From Gemmatimonadaceae bacterium (GTDB taxonomy: Bacteria; Gemmatimonadota; Gemmatimonadetes; Gemmatimonadales; Gemmatimonadaceae), in contig JANXUN010000042.1 in NCBI GenBank assembly GCA_025356185.1, positions 1-5,983 of the forward strand: a DNA stretch of 5,983 nucleotides, written 5' to 3'. A program made the position numbers and the translations under genes. Shown one piece after another: positions 1 through 4,045 of the stretch (the first letter of the stretch is position 1; every line of letters begins with the position of its first letter). The notes beneath the pieces were generated by a model, which saw nothing but the letters and a program-made list of their open reading frames with translations, had not been told where the DNA came from and searched no databases.

Positions 1-671
1 ATGTCGCGCCCTTCGATGTTGCCGATGAAATTCAGATCGGATTTCTGGAGGAGTTGATGCGCTTCCTTCACGGGAACGCTGCCTTTTTCAGGCTCTTCGC
101 CGATAGAGAGTAGTCCGACGACGGGATGTTCCCGTCCCAACATCGCGCGCGCGAACACCGTACCTAAGCGCGCGAACTGGACCAACTCTTCGGCCTTGCA
201 GTCGACATTCGCACCCGCGTCAAGCACGACCACCGAGCGCGTGGTCGTGGGAAAGATCGCGCCGATTGCGGGTCGCGTGAGTCCTTCGAACAGCTTGAGA
301 TATGCGATGGACGCGGCCATTTGCGCGCCGGTGTTTCCGGCAGAGACAAAGCCGTGCGCGTGGCGGTCGGCGACGCGCTTAATGCCAACGACCATCGAGC
401 TTTCGGTCTTGCCGCGGATCGCCACACGCGGTTGATCCGTCATGGCGATGACGTCGGGGGCCTCGACAATGTGGAGTCGCGCGCGCAACGCGGCGAACAC
501 AGCGAGCTCGCCGGTTAAGAGCGCGTCAAGTTCGGCGTTGATAATCGCCGTCGAACCAACGAGCTCAATGTCGTGCTGCTCGGGAAGTTCCGCGAGCGCC
601 TGAAGCGAACCCGCAATGGGGGCCCGGGGGGCGTGATCTCCCCCCATGGCATCCACCGCGATGCGCGCCAA
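1..671 (-). CDS. plsX: Phosphate acyltransferase PlsX, N-terminal 223 residues (3' end beyond window)
   Basis: PlsX converts acyl-ACP and phosphate into acyl-phosphate, the acyl donor for PlsY in the first step of phosphatidic acid synthesis. It is a peripheral membrane enzyme. I translated the minus strand from 671 to the window edge and found no stop. The protein opens with the family signature ARIAVDAMGGDHAP (residues 2-15). GKTESSM follows at 88-93, AGNTGA at 111-116, LDAGANVDCK at 150-159, GLLSIGEEPEKGS at 186-198 and NFIGNIEGRD at 214-223, all conserved PlsX blocks in the expected order. About a third of the usual length (roughly 330-350 residues) is missing beyond position 1. The start is TTG at 671-669, because only it restores the conserved N-terminus; the next ATG would delete the IAVDA strand. 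It begins 3 nt after the rpmF stop, with an AGGAA motif inside the end of rpmF, so translation is probably coupled to L32. Confidence 0.96.
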   Translation of the reverse strand, partial: MARIAVDAMGGDHAPRAPIAGSLQALAELPEQHDIELVGSTAIINAELDALLTGELAVFAALRARLHIVEAPDVIAMTDQPRVAIRGKTESSMVVGIKRVADRHAHGFVSAGNTGAQMAASIAYLKLFEGLTRPAIGAIFPTTTRSVVVLDAGANVDCKAEELVQFARLGTVFARAMLGREHPVVGLLSIGEEPEKGSVPVKEAHQLLQKSDLNFIGNIEGRD

Positions 672-674
672 TGC

Positions 675-857
675 TTACGCTTCCTGCGGGGTGACTCGCA
701 GCTCGCCCGCGTAGTAGCCGCACTCACCACACACTCGGTGAGGACGCTTCATCGTGCCGCACTGCGGACACGTCTGAATAACGATCGCGGGTGCGGTCTT
801 ATGGGTATTACGAGCGCGCTTTCTGCGCTTGGATGTACGTCGCTTTGGTACGGCCAT
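675..857 (-). CDS. rpmF: 50S ribosomal protein L32
   Basis: Small basic protein of the large ribosomal subunit, 60 residues, the normal length for the family. It starts with the hallmark MAVPKRRTSKRRKRARNTHK. Two CxxC pairs follow, C30-P-Q-C33 and C43-G-E-C46, so this is the zinc-binding (C+) form. The ATG at 857 is chosen because it gives exactly the family N-terminus; the reading frame stays open for 28 more codons upstream, but that part has no L32 character. AGGA at 865-862 sits 4 nt before the start. The gene lies 37 nt after the DUF177 gene and 3 nt before plsX, the common bacterial order. It is presumably cotranscribed with both. Confidence 0.98.
   Translation of the reverse strand: MAVPKRRTSKRRKRARNTHKTAPAIVIQTCPQCGTMKRPHRVCGECGYYAGELRVTPQEA
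680..685 (-). promoter_or_regulatory. Ribosome binding site of plsX inside the end of rpmF
   Basis: AGGAAG on the minus strand lies in the last codons of rpmF. AGGAA is 9 nt before the TTG at 671. This supports the TTG as the true plsX start and suggests that ribosomes finishing rpmF reinitiate on plsX. Confidence 0.6.
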
Positions 858-894
858 GGGGTCCTGACCTGGTCGTTCGAGACAGAAAAAGCCG

Positions 895-1407
895 TTAGTT
901 GCTGGGTTCGCGCACTTCGCGCAATCCAGCCCAACGGTCATCGAGATCCGTTACACACGCGCATGCCACCGAGTTGCGATCGACGCCACAGGTGGGGCAA
1001 AGCCCCTTACAGTCTTCTCGGCAGAGTGCGAACGCGGGAACGGCGAGAAGCCACTCTTCACGCACTGCAGGTCGCATGTCGAGCTCTCGCGCGCCAGGAG
1101 GAATCGGAACAACGTCGTCCTCATCCGCCTCATCGAGTCCCGCTTCGGCAAACAGCAGTTGCACATCTTCCAATACACTTAGCTCTACGTCAATCAGACA
1201 GCGCCGGCACTCGCCGATCGCATGCCCAGCTAACGTACCGCTAAAGTAGAACCGCCCGTGACCCGCTCCAGAAAGTCGTCCATGGACATGGACGCCATCG
1301 CGAAGCGGACGTACGTCATCGGATTCCCACACCGGATCGGCGACCGACAGCAATCCTTCGACGCTTTCAGCGCGCGCTTCCAAACTCCGGATGTCGAAAC
1401 ACAGCAT
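895..1407 (-). CDS. yceD: DUF177 / YceD family protein (large-subunit rRNA accumulation protein)
   Basis: Homologues of YceD are encoded next to rpmF across bacteria and have been linked to 23S rRNA accumulation and ribosome assembly; the molecular activity is not well defined. The product is 170 residues, usual for the family. It begins MLCFDIRSLEA, the typical (F)DIRSL opening, with a CRRC pair at 67-70. An acidic linker spans about 88-98 (AEAGLDEADED). The C-terminal Cys-rich signature has Cys at 129, 133, 137, 140, 149 and 151 (CREDCKGLCPTCG, then CAC) and probably binds a metal; this set is typical of non-enterobacterial members. I chose the ATG at 1407 because it gives the family N-terminus. 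The frame is open far upstream through the 3' half of ndk, and an in-frame GTG at 1440 would add 11 mostly hydrophobic residues. No clear Shine-Dalgarno precedes 1407, so the start is less certain than the identity. Confidence 0.9.
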   Translation of the reverse strand: MLCFDIRSLEARAESVEGLLSVADPVWESDDVRPLRDGVHVHGRLSGAGHGRFYFSGTLAGHAIGECRRCLIDVELSVLEDVQLLFAEAGLDEADEDDVVPIPPGARELDMRPAVREEWLLAVPAFALCREDCKGLCPTCGVDRNSVACACVTDLDDRWAGLREVREPSN

Positions 1408-1414
1408 AGCCGTG

Positions 1415-1457
1415 AAAAGTAGAACGACGGCCCACGTCACACAAGGGCCGCCGTTCT
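1415..1457 (-). terminator. Stem-loop with short U-run upstream of the DUF177 gene: possible terminator or attenuator
   Basis: On the minus strand AGAACGGCGGCCC (1457-1445) pairs with GGGCCGTCGTTCT (1433-1421) across an 11-nt loop. All 13 positions pair, one of them as G-U. On the plus strand the same position would be an A-C mismatch, so the fold favours a minus-strand RNA. The 3' arm is followed by AC and then UUUU (1418-1415), short for a strong intrinsic terminator. It ends only 7 nt before the DUF177 ATG, so it could equally be a 5'-leader hairpin that affects translation or a leaky terminator between ndk and the ribosomal/lipid genes. Confidence 0.4.
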
Positions 1458-1497
1458 CAAATATCGTGCCACCCAGACCCTTCAAGTGGCGTGTGGA

Positions 1498-1516
1498 CGC
1501 AGAGTTACGCTCTGCG
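1498..1516 (-). repeat. Perfect 7-bp inverted repeat just after the ndk stop
   Basis: CGCAGAG and CTCTGCG flank a 5-nt loop, with the stem starting 4 nt after the ndk stop codon. It would form a short stable hairpin in the ndk mRNA tail. No U-run follows (the next bases on the minus strand are TCCACACG), so it is not a classical intrinsic terminator. It could protect the 3' end of the sucCD-ndk message after Rho-dependent termination or processing, or it may be chance. Confidence 0.3.
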
Positions 1517-1520
1517 GGCT

Positions 1521-1946
1521 TCAGCCGGCCAAAACGTCGCTCTCCGCGAAAAAGAACCCAGCTTCGCGCAGCGCGTTTTCGTCCGAATCTGACGCATGAA
1601 TGGCGTTCCGACCCTTCGATTCGGCGTACAACTTCCGCACCGTTCCTTCGGCTGCTTCGGCCGGATCGGTTGCGCCGATCACCGTCCGCAGCGTGCCGAC
1701 GGCGTCGTCGCGCTCCAAGATGAGCGGCATGCACGGCCCGCTGGTCATGAACTCGACCAACTCGCCATAAAAGCCACGCTCACGATGCACCGCATAAAAC
1801 TCGCCGGCCTGCGCCATCGTGAGGTGCATGACTCGCGCGCTCTTCACGCGAAATCCTGACTTCTCGAGCAACGCGATAATCAGTCCCGACTTGCCGTTCG
1901 CGAATGCGTCCGGTTTGATAATGGTAAGCGTCCGACGTCCTGCCAT
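1521..1946 (-). CDS. ndk: Nucleoside diphosphate kinase
   Basis: Cytosolic enzyme that moves the gamma-phosphate from ATP to other NDPs through a phospho-histidine intermediate, balancing NTP and dNTP pools. The product is 141 residues, close to the usual length of about 140. It begins with the family strand TLTIIKPDA, with active-site K11. The other nucleotide-site residues are in place: Y51, F59, R87, T93, R104 and N114. The phosphorylated H117 sits in the signature NAIHASDSDENA (114-125). The ATG at 1946 is preceded by AGGAA (1957-1953) with a 6-nt spacer. The gene lies 47 nt after sucD with no terminator-like structure between them, so cotranscription with sucCD is likely. This makes biochemical sense if the synthetase makes GTP, because Ndk can convert GTP plus ADP to ATP. 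No key residue is missing. Confidence 0.97.
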   Translation of the reverse strand: MAGRRTLTIIKPDAFANGKSGLIIALLEKSGFRVKSARVMHLTMAQAGEFYAVHRERGFYGELVEFMTSGPCMPLILERDDAVGTLRTVIGATDPAEAAEGTVRKLYAESKGRNAIHASDSDENALREAGFFFAESDVLAG

Positions 1947-1952
1947 AAAAAG

Positions 1953-1957
1953 TTCCT
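1953..1957 (-). promoter_or_regulatory. Ribosome binding site of ndk
   Basis: AGGAA on the minus strand, 6 nt before the ATG at 1946. It supports this start and independent translation of ndk within a sucCD-ndk message. Confidence 0.6.
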
Positions 1958-1993
1958 GTACGGAAAGCGCGCGAGGTGCGCGGTGATAAGTGA

Positions 1994-2866
1994 TTACGCG
2001 AGACGTGCTTTGATGAGATCGACAAAGTCGACTGGACGCTGTGCGACGCCCATTCCGGCCGCCTTGAATGCGTCAATCTTCTCCGCCGCGGTTCCCGCCG
2101 AACCCGAAATAATCGCACCGGCATGTCCCATGCGACGACCGGGTGGTGCAGTCTGTCCGGCGATGAAACCGACAACTGGCTTGGTCATGTGTTCTTTGAT
2201 GAACATCGCGGCTTCTTGTTCATCCGTGCCGCCGATTTCACCCATCATGGCGACGGCCTTCGTGAGCGGATCTGCCTCGAACGCGGCAAGACAATCAATA
2301 AAGTTCGTGCCGTTGATCGGATCGCCACCGATTCCCACGCACGAGCTTTGACCGATGCCGGCCTTGGTGAGTTGGTTGACGATTTCGTACGTCAGCGTGC
2401 CTGAGCGACTGACGACGCCTACGTTGCCTGGCATGCAAATGCGGCCAGGAATGATGCCGACTTTGGATTGTCCTGGCGTGATGAGGCCTGGGCAATTCGG
2501 TCCGATCAGTCGTGCGCCATGCTCCTTCACGTACGGATACACCTTTGTCATGTCCAATACGGGCACGCCTTCGGTGATGCAGACGATGAGTTTCACGCCT
2601 GCAGCCGCGGCTTCCATCATCGCATCCGCGGCGAACATTGGCGGTACATAAATCACCGATGTGTTTGCGCCCGTTGCCTGCACCGCATCGTACACGGTGT
2701 CAAAAATCGGCACGGTGTTCTCAAACTTTTGACCGCCTTTGCCCGGCGTTACACCCGCCACGACGGCGGTGCCATACTCGATCATCTGCTTCGCGTGAAA
2801 CGATCCATCGCGACCCGTGATGCCTTGAATGATGAGCTTCGTGCCGTTGTCGATGAAGATGCTCAT
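1994..2866 (-). CDS. sucD: Succinyl-CoA synthetase (ADP/GDP-forming), alpha subunit
   Basis: Alpha subunit of the TCA-cycle enzyme that interconverts succinyl-CoA, phosphate and NDP with succinate, CoA and NTP. It carries the phosphorylated histidine and most of the CoA site. The product is 290 residues, the usual length. The N-terminal Rossmann-type CoA-binding domain has IIQGITGRDGSFH (12-24). GPNCPGLITPG follows at 122-132, then SRSGTLTYE (153-161) and GIGGDPINGT (178-187). GEIGG (209-213) holds the glutamate that contacts the phospho-histidine loop. The catalytic loop GRRMGHAGAIISG (243-255) contains the phosphorylated H248. The ATG at 2866 overlaps the sucC stop as ATGA and has an excellent AAGGAGGTG upstream, so 1:1 subunit synthesis by translational coupling is likely. 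Nothing appears degenerate. Confidence 0.98.
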   Translation of the reverse strand: MSIFIDNGTKLIIQGITGRDGSFHAKQMIEYGTAVVAGVTPGKGGQKFENTVPIFDTVYDAVQATGANTSVIYVPPMFAADAMMEAAAAGVKLIVCITEGVPVLDMTKVYPYVKEHGARLIGPNCPGLITPGQSKVGIIPGRICMPGNVGVVSRSGTLTYEIVNQLTKAGIGQSSCVGIGGDPINGTNFIDCLAAFEADPLTKAVAMMGEIGGTDEQEAAMFIKEHMTKPVVGFIAGQTAPPGRRMGHAGAIISGSAGTAAEKIDAFKAAGMGVAQRPVDFVDLIKARLA

Positions 2867-4008
2867 GCGGCACCTCCTTTCGTCGCCAGCGCAACCGCAC
2901 GTTGCACGGCAGCATCCATATCGTTCGACGCAGAGAAGCCGTTGTCCGTCAGAATTTTCACGGCAATCTCCTCGTTGGTGCCGGTGAGACGAATCACGAT
3001 GGGCACCTTAAGCGGATTCGATTTCGTCGCCGTCACGATGCCGTTTGCCACATCATCCGTGCGCGTAATGCCGCCAAAAATGTTAAACAGAATGCACTTC
3101 ACGTTGGGATCGGACGTAATGATGCGCAGTGCATTCACGACCTTCTCGGGATTCGACGATCCGCCGATGTCGAGGAAGTTTGCGGGGTCGCCGCCGTAAT
3201 ATTTCACGAGATCCATCGTTGCCATCGCAAGGCCAGCACCGTTCACTACGCAGCCGACATTTCCATCGAGCTTGATGAAGGTCAGGTTGGCGTTGCGTGC
3301 ATCGACTTCGCTTGGCGCTTCGGACGATTCATCGCGCAGCGCGGCGATGGCAGGACGTCGATCGAGTTCGTTGTCGTTGATCACCATCTTCCCGTCGACT
3401 GCGACGAGTTCTCCCTGTGGCGTCATGACGAGCGGGTTGATCTCGGCGAGTGAGCACCCCGCGTTCATAAATGCCGTGTACAGCTGCTGCATGATTTTGG
3501 CCGCTTGACGCGCCAACTTTACATCGCTGTACAGAAAGAAACCCATGCGCATCGCTTCAAACGGCAACAGGCCGTAGCGCGTGTCGACAGGATAGTAGAG
3601 GATTTTTTCTGGCGTCGACGCGGCCACTTCTTCGATGTCGATGCCGCCAGCCGCACTCACCATAAATACCGGTTTCTTCGTCGCGCGATCGACAATGATG
3701 CCGACGTACGCTTCCGAACCGATATCAGCGGCAACTGTGACGAGCACTTTCTCGACTACGAGCTCTTTGATTGTCATGCCGAGGATTGCCGTCGCCTTTT
3801 CCCGCGCGTCAGCTGGCGTCTTGCAGAATTTCACGCCGCCCGCTTTACCACGGCCGCCCGCATGGACCTGTGCTTTTACCATGACCGCCGTGCCGAGGCG
3901 CGTCGCAATTGCTTCGGCCGCTTCGGGCGTCGTGGCAATTTCGCCGGGCGGAATCGGCACTCCGGCCGCCCGCAACAAATCCTTTGCCTGATACTCGTGT
4001 AGGTTCAC
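2863..4008 (-). CDS. sucC: Succinyl-CoA synthetase (ADP/GDP-forming), beta subunit
   Basis: Beta subunit of succinyl-CoA synthetase; it binds nucleotide through an ATP-grasp fold and, with SucD, makes ATP or GTP in the TCA cycle. The product is 381 residues, slightly shorter than the E. coli protein (388). It begins (M)NLHEYQAKDLL, the standard N-terminus. Nucleotide-site elements are K45 in VMVKAQVHAGGRGKAGG (42-58). Metal ligands are N191 in AEINPL (188-193) and D205 in VAVDGK. The C-terminal ligase domain carries GNVGCVVNGAGLAMATMD (249-266) and NIFGGITRTD (309-318). The start is GTG at 4008, chosen because it gives the conserved N-terminus and is preceded by GGAG with a 5-nt spacer. The frame is open for 81 more codons into the end of the UPF0182 gene, but that extension has no family character. 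Nucleotide preference (ADP or GDP) cannot be read with confidence. Confidence 0.97.
   Translation of the reverse strand: MNLHEYQAKDLLRAAGVPIPPGEIATTPEAAEAIATRLGTAVMVKAQVHAGGRGKAGGVKFCKTPADAREKATAILGMTIKELVVEKVLVTVAADIGSEAYVGIIVDRATKKPVFMVSAAGGIDIEEVAASTPEKILYYPVDTRYGLLPFEAMRMGFFLYSDVKLARQAAKIMQQLYTAFMNAGCSLAEINPLVMTPQGELVAVDGKMVINDNELDRRPAIAALRDESSEAPSEVDARNANLTFIKLDGNVGCVVNGAGLAMATMDLVKYYGGDPANFLDIGGSSNPEKVVNALRIITSDPNVKCILFNIFGGITRTDDVANGIVTATKSNPLKVPIVIRLTGTNEEIAVKILTDNGFSASNDMDAAVQRAVALATKGGAA
2871..2879 (-). promoter_or_regulatory. Strong ribosome binding site of sucD within the end of sucC
   Basis: AAGGAGGTG, near-perfect anti-16S complementarity, with GGAGG 6 nt before the sucD ATG. 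It lies inside the last sucC codons (Lys-Gly-Gly-Ala-Ala), so the SucC C-terminus doubles as the sucD translation signal. Confidence 0.8.
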
Positions 4009-4011
4009 GCG

Positions 4012-4017
4012 TTCTCC
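4012..4017 (-). promoter_or_regulatory. Ribosome binding site deciding the GTG start of sucC
   Basis: GGAGAA on the minus strand, with GGAG 5 nt before the GTG at 4008. Together with the conserved NLHEYQAKD N-terminus it fixes the start, against the upstream ATG at 4251 that would give an 81-residue extension. Confidence 0.75.
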
Positions 4018-4045
4018 AAATCGAATGATGAAACGAACAACAATG

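Noticed and set aside
617..631. A G/C homopolymer-like patch (runs of G broken by CCC) near the start of plsX
   Set aside because: It is explained by the codons for Ala-Pro-Arg-Ala-Pro in the PlsX N-terminus, and the frame is intact; there is no sign of phase variation.
573..1244. A 223-codon open frame on the plus strand
   Set aside because: It lies antisense to plsX, rpmF and DUF177, whose conserved motifs are intact. Its product is Arg/His/Ala-rich with no recognisable domain.
1458..1485. Promoter-like TTGAAG followed by GATATT on the minus strand between ndk and the DUF177 gene
   Set aside because: The spacing (14 nt for the best -10 match, 15-16 for poorer ones) is short and only 4 of 6 bases match in each box. 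Transcription would start inside the hairpin, so I do not annotate it.
1408..1734. A 109-residue extension of the DUF177 protein reaching into ndk
   Set aside because: It runs out of frame through the 3' half of ndk, is Arg-rich like a shadow frame, and the family N-terminus begins at 1407.
2468..3199. A 243-codon open frame on the plus strand antisense to sucC and sucD
   Set aside because: Both sense genes are complete and conserved; long antisense frames are common in GC-rich coding DNA.
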